A DNA stretch of 64,000 bases from Neoarius graeffei (Eukaryota; Chordata; Actinopteri; Siluriformes; Ariidae), in assembly GCF_027579695.1 (NCBI RefSeq), contig NC_083582.1, positions 30,528,464 through 30,592,463 of the forward strand. The letters are read 5' to 3'. This document shows, in pieces, positions 23,388 to 32,250 of this stretch (its first letter is position 1; the number at the start of each line of letters is the position of its first letter). The notes beneath the pieces were generated by a model. It did not search any database. It was not told where the DNA came from and saw only the letters and a list, made by a program, of their open reading frames with translations. A program made the position numbers and the translations under genes.

Positions 23388-23561
23388 ATGGTTAACAGAT
23401 GTATCGTAGGAGGGTGTAGCAACACCAATCTTGATGGGATTAGTCCTCATCGTTTTCCAAAAGACCGGACAACGAGAGAGAAATGGGAGCGCTTGGTCTA
23501 CACAGGCTGTGCACTGAAACTGCACAAAGCTCGTGTAGCCTGCTGGCGCTTCCGCAGGTAA
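23388..23561 (+). pseudogene. THAP-domain exon fragment
   Basis: MVNRCIVGGCSNTNLDGISP, then HRFPKDRTTREKWERLV, is the start of a THAP (C2CH) zinc finger: first Cys pair C-x4-C, conserved Pro and Trp. The expected later C-x2-H is missing and the frame ends at 23561. A donor-like GTAACG follows at 23558. THAP domains are carried by Kolobok and P-type transposases and by their domesticated derivatives. Nearby CAGAATATGCCCTTTAA at about 23695 looks like a Kolobok terminus beside TTAA, but no partner end was found. Confidence 0.6.
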
Positions 23562-23699
23562 CGTCACAAATCTGGCTCCAGACGCATTTTGTCATTTTAC
23601 TTTTTTCTGCTGTAGACAGATGGCCTTGTGCAAAATTATCCTTCTTGAGCGTGTAAAGAGACATACTTTCATATTTAAAAAAAACAAAATTGGTCCAGA

Positions 23700-24275
23700 A
23701 TATGCCCTTTAAAAACTCCTTCCATCAAACTGTACAACTCCTCTCGGGGGAGGCAACAGGAGGACAGAGGACGGGAAGGAGCAGTAGCCTAGTCTAGCCT
23801 GACAAAAAGCAATACTGGACAATGTGCTGTGCAATACTTCTCCTGCTGGACTTTTTTTTTCATCTCTTATTATTTGGGTGGCACAGTGGTGTAGTGGTTA
23901 GCACGGTTGCCTCACAGCAAGAAGATTCCGGGTTCGAACACAGCGGCCGGCGAGGGCCTTTCTGTGTGGACTTTGCATGTTCTCCCCGTGTCTGCGTGGG
24001 TTTCCTCCGGGTGCTCCGGTTTCCGCCACAGTCCAAAGACATGCAGTTAGGTTGACTTGGGCTGAGGTGCCTTTGAGCAAGGTACCTGGCGCTCTAGTGT
24101 GGCTGCCCACTACTCTGGGTGTGTGTTTACATTATAAGAAGAAGAAACCACCTTCTTATATGTAAATACTTGATCTACAAGTTCTCTCTTTTTTTCTATT
24201 CTCCGTTTATCCTGTAACGATGCTGCGGGAATTTTAATTTCCCTGAGGGAACCCTTCCAAAAGGATCAATAAAGT
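23700..24275 (+). mobile_element. L2-type LINE 3' end, split by a SINE
   Basis: CCTTCCATCAAACTGTACAA and CTCGGGGGAGGCAACAGG at the left, and TTTCCCTGAGGGAACCC with GATCAATAAAGTTCTC at the right, are the typical fish L2 3'-UTR pattern. It is interrupted by the SINE at 23876-24157. No reverse-transcriptase reading is present. Confidence 0.65.
23876..24157 (+). mobile_element. SINE with V-core and third tail type
   Basis: It starts GGGTGGCACAGTGGTGTAGT with the B box GGTTCGAACAC and the V-core. After GGTTGACTTG it switches to GAGGTGCCTTTGAGCAAGG and TGCCCACTACTCTGGGTG, a tail shared with the copy at 31340-31693 and with the other SINE family at 39165. It lies inside the L2 tail. Confidence 0.75.
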
Positions 24276-24417
24276 TCTCATCTCATCTCATTATCTCTAG
24301 CCGCTTTATCCTGTTCTACAGGGTCGCAGGCAAGCTGGAGCCTATCCCAGCTGACTACGGGCGAAAGGCGGGGTACACCCTGGACAAGTCGCCAGGTCAT
24401 CACAGGGCTGACACATG

Positions 24418-24905
24418 CCCCTTTTCCACCAAAGCAGTTCCAGGGCTGGTTCGGGGCCAGTGCTTAGTTTGGAACCGGGTTTTCTGTTTCCACTGACAAA
24501 GAACTGGCTCTGGGGCCAGAAAAACCGGTTCCAGGCTAGCACCAACTCTCTGCTGGGCCAGAGGAAAGAACCGCTTACGTCAGCGGGGGGGCCGAGTTGT
24601 GAAGACCAACAACAATAACAAGACCGCGAAAGATCGCCATTTTTAAGCGACGAGAAGCAGCAGCTGTACAAACACGAAGTCATCCATTATTATTATTATT
24701 GTTGTTTTTGCTTCGATGTTCGCGCCAAGGTTTATGCCAACGTAGCGACGTAACTAACGTATACAGCGACGTAACTGACATGGCTTCCCTTAGCACCGCG
24801 AGCTATGGAAAAGCAAACTGGTTCTCAGCTGGCTCGCAAGTTGAACAAGTTGTGAACCAGCACCAGCCCCGAACCAGCCCTGGAACTGATTTGGTGGAAA
24901 AGGGG
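24418..24905. mobile_element. TIR element, 40-bp near-perfect arms
   Basis: The left arm CCCCTTTTCCACCAAAGCAG continues for 40 bp (24418-24457). The right arm (24866-24905) is its reverse complement with one mismatch. Flanking ACAT on both sides, one base from the left arm and two from the right, may be a 4-bp target duplication. The superfamily is not assigned and no ORF is convincing. Confidence 0.8.
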
Positions 24906-24912
24906 TAACATA

Positions 24913-25938
24913 GGCTACGTTCACACTGCAGGCTGAAGTGACTCAAATCCGATCTTTTCGCCCATATGTGACCTGTATCCGATCTTTTATTGACAATATG
25001 AACGACACAGATCCGATTTTTTCAAATCCGACCCAGGCCGTTTGGATATGTGGTCCTAATTCCGATTCCTATCCGCTCTTTTCATATGCGACTTCAGTCT
25101 GAACCGCCAGGTCGCATTCATCCGACTTACACGTCATCAACAAGCCACAAACGTCACTATTCTGCGCTGAAGTAGGCGGCGGGTCTCTCAAAAAAAGTTA
25201 CAACAACATGGCGCATAATCACGGGCGCAGACAGAGGGTGGGACGGGTGGGATTCGTCCCACCCAGATTTAAATTCACCTCGCTCGGTCCCCCCCACTTA
25301 TAGGGAGGAAAAAACGTCTATGCTGTCTTTCTTTGCATAAGGCAAACCTCACGGAAAAATCAAAAGACTAATTACCATTCGGTTTATTGAGGTGCACAGC
25401 AGTGTATACATAGTTGCAACAACTCACATAAAACAAAGACTGATATTCGGTTGGTTGAGCTGCGCAGACTGCACAGGTTGCGAGCTCGAGCTTGGTTGCT
25501 ATGGTAACCCACAACAAGTTTGACAGGCATATCGGGGTTGGGTTTGGTTTGCTGGCAGCTTTGTCCCCCCCAGTTCAAAAAACGTATCTGCGCCCCTGCG
25601 CATGACATCAATGCGAGGGACGCTTCGGGCTGTGAAGGTTCTGAATCTTCTCAATGGAAGGACGCAGAGGTTAGGGAGCTGATTTCCATTTGGGGGGATG
25701 CAGCTATTCAAGCTAGATTGGATGGGTCATACCGCAACCGGGCGGTTTTACTTCCGTAAACACTGGCCATGCTCACTGCGTGTGACGTCGTCGTATCCTG
25801 CAGTGTGCATGCGGAACACTTTTACGTCGCTTTTCGTTCATACTGAGGATCACATACAAGTCGCATATATTTGTTAATGTGAACGACCTCACAAAAAAAT
25901 CGGAATTGAGCATTAAGCCTTGCAGTGTGAACGTAGCG
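24913..25938. mobile_element. TIR element with ATA flanks
   Basis: The ends GGCTACGTTCACACTGCA and (reverse) CGCTACGTTCACACTGCA are flanked by ATA at 24910-24912 and 25939-25941. TCCGATCTTTT-type direct repeats follow the left end. It contains a nested hAT-like insert at 25220-25598. The superfamily is not assigned. Confidence 0.8.
25220..25598. mobile_element. Small hAT-like insert
   Basis: The ends CACGGGCGCAGA and (reverse) CAGGGGCGCAGA are flanked by CGCATAAT and CGCATGAC (6 of 8 identical). It is 379 bp with no coding content that I recognise. It lies within the ATA-flanked element within a SINE, a third nesting level. Confidence 0.6.
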
Positions 25939-27176
25939 ATAGACACAGACAACCATTCGCACCCACGGTCAATTTAGAGTCACCAGTTAACCTAACCTGC
26001 ATGTCTTTGGACTGTGGGGGAAACCGGAGCACCCGGAGGAAACCCACGCGGACACGGGGAGAACAGGCAAACTCCGCACAGAAAGGCCCTCGCCGGCCCC
26101 GGGGCTCGAACCCGGACCTTCTCGCTGTGAGGCGACAGCGCTAACCACTACACCCACTTAGCTGCAGATCCGATGTGCGTGGCAACATGGCGGCCAGATC
26201 GCTTCACTCTGATTGGCTAAAGAACTCTCCGGATGTTTTCCGTCCAGCTCAGCGGGTGTCATTCTGTGTTCGGGTTCTAAATCGACAGGAAATTCGGATT
26301 CCTTCACTTCAACTAAAGCCTTAAATAAACGGACCCCTTTTGAATAATTATTCGCTGCTAAAATAACCTTCAGTCAGCTCAAACACAGTTCTCACTGAAT
26401 AGGGGCTGGAGTGGAGCTCACATTTTATCTGTAATGGACAGGCTTGTACAAATCAGCCGTGCATTAAGTAGAATTTGATCAGTAGGCAGCTAAGAAGAAG
26501 AGGAAGAAGAAAAAGGAAGAATACTGCTTTAACCGGAGAACCCTGAACTCTGTCCTGCACTCCAGGCTCGCACACGGTTTCCGTCACAGCAAGACTAGCA
26601 TCAATACCTCTGTCTGTGTGTGTGTGGGGGGGGGGTCGATAACATGACTAATAAATAACATGACTGAATAATATTTCGGTGTAAAATGGACCTACCTTGG
26701 ACGGAGGCTATTTTCGTCGAAGTTGGTTTTCAGTTTCTCAACTTGTCTCGCGCGCGACGCTGCTTGTTTTTAGCTAGCTAGTTAGCAACACTGAGGGGAA
26801 ATTACACCTTCTGGAACTTCACACCGCTTCCTGAACAAACCAGACTACAATTTTTTTATTTTTTATTATTATTATTTTTTTAGATAAAGACAGCACGGAG
26901 CCCACTGGTGTTGAGTTATTTCTGTCTGGAAAACAAGCTCACTTTAGCTGAACCTGTCCGTCTTTAAACACTTAGCCGCAGTCTCCAGGACGAACTATAC
27001 TTAACAACCATATCAGACTCTGAATAAACTTCTTAAAACAGACCAAAAAAGGACCAGGAAATATATTTACAAAGTCTCTGTCTTTAGCTCTTCTTCTTCT
27101 CCTTCTGCTCCCCTGTACTCAGGCACTTTCGCCTAGCTTCAGCTGCTTGCTTTTTTTTTTTTTTTTACGAGCCTTG

Positions 27177-27187
27177 TGCGCATGCGC
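27177..27187. promoter_or_regulatory. NRF1-type site
   Basis: TGCGCATGCGC, a perfect match to the palindromic NRF1 motif common in CpG-rich bidirectional vertebrate promoters. It lies 228 bp upstream of the mms19 start codon. Confidence 0.6.
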
Positions 27188-27378
27188 GCTTTCCACTGGT
27201 CGAGTCTCTACGTCATACGGAAACCTTCAGCGATTGGATACGTTTCGTATCTTGGTATATTTTATATTAAAATAAGTTACGCTAAAACATGACTAAGAAA
27301 TTAGCGTATAAAATATATATATATATATTTTTTAAAAATTATAATCGTAAATTTACATGCCCGAGAGAAAACACTGTC

Positions 27379-27389
27379 TGCGCATGCGC
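27379..27389. promoter_or_regulatory. NRF1-type site next to mms19 ATG
   Basis: A second perfect TGCGCATGCGC, 25 bp upstream of the mms19 ATG. It may lie within or very close to the transcription start. NRF1 commonly drives housekeeping and mitochondrial genes. Confidence 0.65.
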
Positions 27390-27414
27390 CAGGATATGTT
27401 AGGCGCTCTTGGCG

Positions 27415-27502
27415 ATGGCTGCCGACAGGACTGAGCTGGTCCATCTGGTGGAGGAATTTGTATCGGGACGCGCTGATAGTTCGGTTGCAGATGTCGTGGC
27501 AG
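27415..27502 (+). CDS. mms19: MMS19 exon 1 (coding)
   Basis: MMS19 is the HEAT-repeat adaptor of the cytosolic iron-sulfur assembly (CIA) targeting complex, with CIAO1 and CIAO2B. It hands [4Fe-4S] clusters to DNA polymerases, helicases such as XPD and other nuclear proteins. The ATG at 27415 begins MAADRTELVHLVEEFVSGRA, DSSVADVVAG, which aligns in position with the human start that ends in VAADVKSG. The exon has 29 codons plus one base and ends at the donor GTATGT. No better upstream ATG in frame is present. The gene continues past the window. Confidence 0.85.
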
Positions 27503-28059
27503 GTATGTAATCCGTCTCTGAGCCGTGAATGTTGTTATGAACGAATAGTAATTCCGCGCGCAGTGCGTTACTTGCGATTTAACCTGCACTGTTTATTCCG
27601 CCCGTATTCCGACTCAGCCCGCCCTCCTGGTCCGTGATTGGCTAATCATTCATATGTCAAGAATTAACCGGTCAGCTGCGTCTTTGTGTGAACAACGGGC
27701 CAATCGCAGTAGAGAAGGCAGAATCGTATGAATACGGGTATGAAAGAAAAAGTAGCGTGAGTTGAATGCTGCTAGCTGTCTCACCACATCCTGTGTGCAG
27801 CAAGAGTAAGAACTGCTACTGCCGTGTCTGAGCAAAGCGCATGATGATTTAGCTCTGCACGGCGAGATCTGTCCTAAAGCAGCAGTTTGTTGGTGTGTGG
27901 GAGCTGATTAGCAGGCTTTTATCAATGCACATGCACTGAGACATTGGGAAGAATCCTAAGTGACTTGTAAATGAGTAAACATCATCTTTACTGATTTCTA
28001 GAGCAGAAATGCTGCAAGGTGGAGGTAGCAATGATTTTTGAAGACTCTTTACACATAGG
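27503..28059. other. MMS19 intron 1, 5' part
   Basis: Intronic DNA of 557 bp without a recognised repeat or ORF of note. Intron 1 as a whole is 3588 bp (27503-31090), most of it made of the SINE and hAT that follow. Confidence 0.6.
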
Positions 28060-28247
28060 AAGCCATAGCGTAAAGCAGCTTTGGGACCAGAAGGTTGCCG
28101 GTTCGATTCCCGGGACCAGAAGGTTGCCGGTTCGATTCCCTGAACCAGCAGGAATGACTGAAGTCCCTTTGAGCAAAGCACCTAACCCTCAACTGCTCCC
28201 TGGGTTGGATAAGAGCATCTTCTCAATGCCATGAATGTAATATAATG
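28060..28247 (+). mobile_element. Second SINE family (CCGGTTCGATTCC head)
   Basis: A tRNA-like head with a B box GGTTCGATTCC. The head shows an exact tandem duplication: GGGACCAGAAGGTTGCCGGT through CGATTCCC occurs twice (about 28081-28140). The tail AGTCCCTTTGAGCAAAGCAC with CAACTGCTCCCTGGG and GGATAAGAGCATCT matches the copies at 31186 and 39165. Confidence 0.75.
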
Positions 28248-28419
28248 TTTTAAGGCAGGGGTCACCAAACTTTTTTCTCTGGGGGCCACATTGTCGTTCC
28301 TGACTGTGATGGAGGGCCGGGGTCGGGCCAGCTATATCACATAGAATTGTATGACCCAGACAAATATGACCACCAGCAGGCCTCATTGTGTAGTAGAGAT
28401 TACTAGCCTGGCACAGCCA

Positions 28420-29051
28420 TCCCCGCTACTGTATCCCCCCCCGCTACTGTATCCCCCCCCGCTACTGTATCCCCCCGCTACTGTATCCCCCCCCGCTACT
28501 GTATCCCCCCCCGCTACTGTATCCCCCCGCTACTGTATCCCCCCCCGCTACTGTATCCCCCCCCGCTACTATATCCCCCCGCTACTATATCCCCCCACTA
28601 CTATATCCCCCCGCTACTATATCCCCCCGCTACTATATCCCCCCGCTACTATATCCCCCCGCTACTATATCCCCCCGCTACTATATCCCCCGCTACTATA
28701 TCCCCCGCTACTATATCCCCACACTACTATATCCCCCGCTACTATATCCCCACACTACTATATCCCCACACTACTATATCCCCACACTACTATATCCCCC
28801 GCTACTATATCCCCACACTACTATATCCCCCGCTACTATATCCCCACACTACTATATCCCCCGCTACTATATCCCCCGCTACTATATCCCCCGCTACTAT
28901 ATCCCCCGCTACTATATCCCCCGCTACTATATCCCCACACTACTATATCCCCACACTACTATATCCCCACACTACTATATCCCCACACTACTATATCCCC
29001 CGCTACTATATCCCCCGCTACTATATCCCCTGCTACTATATCCCCCACTAC
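28420..29051. repeat. Minisatellite, CTACTATATCCCCC-type unit
   Basis: About 40 tandem units of 14-17 bp. The first units read CTACTGTATCCCCCCCCG, later ones CTACTATATCCCCCG, then a mixture with CTACTATATCCCCACA. Two or three more units lie at 29711-29752, past the insert at 29052. The long plus-strand ORF across it (Leu-Tyr-Pro repeats) is a product of the repeat, not a gene. Confidence 0.95.
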
Positions 29052-29710
29052 CAGGCTTTCGTCTAAACGGGGGAACAGGGGCGCTGCGCCCTCTTACTCT
29101 CGGCGTGCGCCCCCTTACCGACTCCGTGAAAACATCCCAGCAACACTACGTGACAATGTGTCTGATCATCAAATGCGTTATAATTGCTCCAGAAATATTC
29201 CAATCATAGTAGATACACCGCCAGATGGTGCAAAAACAATCCGAATTGGCGTTTTCCAGACTGAGGCGCCATGTTGTTTAGTTGTTTACTTGTCGCGACT
29301 GCTCTCGCGAGATTTGACATGGGTTACATACAAGGTCAGCTGACTTGTAGAGCGAGATTTCTCGAGATTGAATGACCTTTCACCCACTGGCGCGGGAGCG
29401 TTTGACAGAAGTAGTTCGCGAGTTGTTTTTGTTGACACTTGGGCATTTAAAGATGTCATCCCGCGGCACGAAACGGAAGAAAGCCAAAGACTGTCCAGGG
29501 CAGAAGAAGATTACTTTTTTCTTTTTCAATGTTGACAGACAATTTGTTACAATTTCCCTCTCAGATAGCCTCAGAATGTCCCATTGGAGCATTTTTCAAA
29601 GGCTTTGCACGGCGGGGGGGGATAACCGGCACCATCACCCCCCCCCCCCCGCATCGCTCCCTCGCCATGGTGAGCGCCCTCATACTAAATTTTTCTAGAA
29701 AAAAACCCTG
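29052..29710 (+). mobile_element. hAT-like insert within the minisatellite
   Basis: It runs from CAGGCTTTCGTCTAAA to AAAAACCCTG and splits the repeat array. From 29452 it encodes MSSRGTKRKKAKDCPGQKKI, then TFFF, like the basic N-terminus of ZNF862-type hAT proteins. The target duplication cannot be judged because the array itself is repetitive. Confidence 0.55.
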
Positions 29711-30098
29711 ACTACTATATCCCCCCGCTACTATATCCCCACACTACTATATCAACACTTGATTCCTGGCACATATTTGTTTATCTTTACTAGTGTTTTG
29801 CAAAAGTAGTAATCGAGTCTTCACACTTTGTTTTAATTTGAAATACCACAGATATTCCATTGATTTATTTTCTAATAAAAATAACATCAAAGCTGTCAGG
29901 GTAAGAAACATCGGCCTAGTTGAGGTGATTGACACTGGAAAAGGTGAGTGGAAAATTATAAATTGTAGGTAGGCCTGTTGATATTATTAATAATATTAAT
30001 AATAATTGTGTGCAGCACTTAATAAAGGTCAAATAAATAGGCCTATAAAACAAATACATTTAAAAAAACAGTGAAATTATAATAATATGAGCAATAAA

Positions 30099-30674
30099 TC
30101 ACAGCAGTTGTGCTGTGTCCTGCACGTCATTGCTCTCATCCATGGCCAAAGCAAAAAACTTGAATTCTGATGCTTTCTCATTCAGCTGGTCATACACGTT
30201 GTCCCCCAAATCTTTGGTTCGCCTGGTCATAGTAGGTGCGGAGAGACTCACCGCGTTGAGCGCATCCTTCTTGTCGGGACACACCTCCTCAACCACAGCA
30301 AGCATGCATACTTTAACAAAGTCCCCATCAGTAAATGGCTTTCCATGGGTAGCGAGTAGGTGAGCTACCTTATAGCTAGCTCGGACAGCAGCCTGGTTGA
30401 TCTGGGTTTGGCGAAGGAATACATTCTGTTGTGCAGCCAGTCCGCATTTCATCCTCCGAATCCTGTCTTCTCTTGTTTCCCCTCGCAAACTAGCATACTC
30501 TTTGTAGCGGGTTTCGTAGTGACGACGCAGATTATATTCTTTGAAAACTGACACACTTTCTTTACATACAAGGCAAACTGCACGGTCCTTACACTGAAGG
30601 AAAAAATAATCGGTGGTCCACTGTTCTTTAAAAACTCTGCACTCTCTGTCAGCTTTTCGCTTACCGCTCGCCAT
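30099..30674 (-). pseudogene. hAT transposase N-terminus (GTF2IRD2/Charlie8-like)
   Basis: A 191-codon open frame starts MASGKRKADRECRVFKEQWT. It has the BED-type finger CLVCKESVSVFKEYNLRRHY with ETRY following; the expected last His is Tyr (a single C-to-T change). Next comes RASYKVAHLLATHGKPFTDG, and FFALAMDESNDVQDTAQLL holds the first catalytic Asp. The frame ends there; the other catalytic residues are missing. The family is the one from which the human GTF2IRD2 C-terminus derives. It is probably an internally deleted copy. Confidence 0.85.
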
Positions 30675-31090
30675 TTTGCGGTCCTGAACACTGACAGTTC
30701 TCTGCGCTTGCGCTGCCTGTCACTGCTTGATCGCGAGCATATGACGAAAATTCGGAAAATATGAATAGTTCATTTTATAACTAAATATCAATTTTAATTG
30801 ATAAAATCAACAAAATACAAGATGCAGACATGTTATTATTTGCCAAAAAGCAATTTTAAAAAATAGGCCATGTGATCACTTTTGGGGATTGCCTCATAGG
30901 GCTGGTTCAAGTGGTGAGGGGCTGGGGGCCGGTCAAAGGGGGGTGGCGGGCCGGAGTCGGCCCGCGGGCCGTAGTTTGATGACCCCTGTTCTAAGGGAAC
31001 CTAGTTCACAAAAGTGACCCCAATATCCTGTTCACATGGAAGCAATTTAGGATTCTGTTTATTAACCTAAACTTCATATTCTTTTTCAAG

Positions 31091-31139
31091 GTGTCAAGAC
31101 TGGACAGTTCTCCATACTTCAGCTGGTTGAGGCCCTAGG
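31091..31139 (+). CDS. mms19: MMS19 exon 2
   Basis: A 49-bp exon between TTTTTCAAG and the donor GTAAGG. It completes the Gly codon split by intron 1 and adds VKTGQFSILQLVEALG, matching the human reading SGSYTVLQVVEALG. It ends in phase 2. The conserved LQLVEALG helix belongs to the first HEAT-like repeat. Confidence 0.9.
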
Positions 31140-31185
31140 GTAAGGTATTACACAAAATCACACAGACACTGTTCTAGCAGCAACT

Positions 31186-31714
31186 TGGATGACAGTGCAT
31201 AGCTAAAGTTTAGAGGACCAAAAGGTCACCGGTTTGATTCCCTGGACCAGCAGGAATGGCTGAAGTGCCCTTGAGCAAGGCAACTAACCTCCAACTCCTC
31301 CCCGGCTAGAGTCCTGTCATATGTCGTTCTGGATAAGAAGAAGAAACCTTGATTTGTCACATGCACACTTCAAATACAGTGAAATTCATCCTCTGCATTT
31401 AACCCATCTGAAGCAGTGAACACGCACGTGTGCACACTCAGAGCAGTGAGCAGCCACACCAGAGCGCCCGGGGAGCAGTCAGGGGTTCGGTACCTCGCTC
31501 AAGGGCACCTCAGCCCAAGGCCGCCCCATATTAACCTAACCTGCATGTCTTTCGACTGTGGGGGAAACCCACGCGGACATGGCGAGGACATGCAAACTCC
31601 ACGCGGAAAGGCCCTCTCCGGCCGCTGTGTTCAAACCCGGAACCTTCTTGCTGTGAGGCGACCGTGCGAACCCCTACACCACCGTGCCACCCTAAGAGCA
31701 TCTGCTTAAAGCAT
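31186..31714 (+). mobile_element. Second-family SINE, interrupted
   Basis: The head with GGACCAAAAGGTCACCGGTT and the tail TGAAGTGCCCTTGAGCAAGG run to GTTCTGGATAAG at about 31340, then resume AGAGCATCTGCTTAAAG at about 31694. Another SINE has inserted between. Confidence 0.75.
31340..31693 (-). mobile_element. V-core SINE with third tail type, inserted in a SINE
   Basis: Minus-strand: the head at the right (GGGTGGCACGGTGGTGTAGG), V-core partly deleted, then the tail with GCTCACTGCTCTGAGTGTG and GCTTCAGATGGGTTAAATGC, as in the SINE at 39165. The short AAG repeat at the left edge may include the target duplication. Confidence 0.7.
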
Positions 31715-32246
31715 ATACACAGAGCCATGGCTTCACTTTCATTTATAAATGCCTTGAGACCTCAACAATGTCACAGGAATAGTTTTAAGCGTTAACAATG
31801 AATCTAATATGGTAATTTTTACGATTAAAGTGATTTATATAGGTAGCGGTCTGAGTGAATGACCTTGACATCCGTAACATCACAGCAGGAAGTCTATCGG
31901 TCTCATCGCCGTTTCCGCTATACTAAAACACAGAGCTGACTGCAACTCCGATCCTCCATTTTGAGCTAATTTATCGCCATGCCACGTAGATGTGCAGCAA
32001 CACGACAAAGTGAATTTACGTTGCATTCATGGCCTAAGAATGTTCAAACTGCAACATTACTGCAGTGACATCATCCACTCCGGGCTGGCTGGCTCAGCAG
32101 GGCAGCTCGAATGCTAACTTTGCGGTTGATTTTAACTCTCTCTCTCTATTTTTTTCCCCTTCACATTTATGCAGCATATAAGAATCAAGGATGGAGATAC
32201 TATCCACTCAGAATTTTAAAAAAAAAAAAGGGTCTGCGTATCTGCT
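31715..32246 (+). pseudogene. THAP-start remnant in intron 2
   Basis: From 31979 to 32068 the reading MPRRCAATRQSEFTLHSWPK then NVQTATLLQ and a stop resembles the start of a THAP finger (M-P-x-x-C; SLHxFPK). The second Cys is not in place. The preceding sequence CATTTTGAGCTAATTT and the nearby TTAA-flanked palindrome suggest a decayed Kolobok. The rest of the stretch is unassigned. Confidence 0.4.
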
Positions 32247-32250
32247 TTAA

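Larger units (their letters stand above)
24276..26153 (-). mobile_element. V-SINE split by two TIR elements
   Basis: The tail half (24276-24413) and head half (about 25942-26153) of one minus-strand SINE are separated at GACACAT / AGACACAG by two inserts (24418-24905 and 24913-25938). The head is slightly truncated: it ends CCACTACACC without the usual CCGTGCCGCCC. Confidence 0.85.
26154..27414. promoter_or_regulatory. Shared upstream region of ubtd1 and mms19
   Basis: This is the only sizeable stretch between the two host genes without a recognised transposon. It has CATGGCGGCC (YY1-like) at about 26188 and two NRF1-type palindromes (27177-27187, 27379-27389). On the minus strand a good splice donor, CCAAG|GTAGGT, lies at 26696; it could end a non-coding first exon of ubtd1 that splices to the coding exon at 20242. 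That exon is an inference. A (T)n run at 27151-27166 and a (TA)n run at about 27309 are also present. No TATA box is obvious near the mms19 ATG. Confidence 0.6.
28256..30988 (-). mobile_element. hAT (Charlie-like) element carrying a minisatellite
   Basis: The termini CAGGGGTCACCAAACTT and (reverse) CAGGGGTCATCAAACTAC are flanked by TTTTAAGG (28248-28255) and TTCTAAGG (30989-30996), an 8-bp duplication with one mismatch. Subterminal GGGGGCCAC / GGGCCGG blocks are typical. It holds a minisatellite, a smaller nested element and a minus-strand transposase N-terminus, all inside MMS19 intron 1. Confidence 0.9.

Noticed and set aside
28420..29051. CRISPR-like array of regular repeats
   Set aside because: The units are contiguous without unique spacers and the context is a fish intron; it is a minisatellite.
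28351..29343. 330-codon plus-strand ORF rich in Leu-Tyr-Pro and Ile-Ser-Pro
   Set aside because: It is a read-through of the minisatellite; the repeat has no stop in this frame. No start context, no domain and no conservation are evident.
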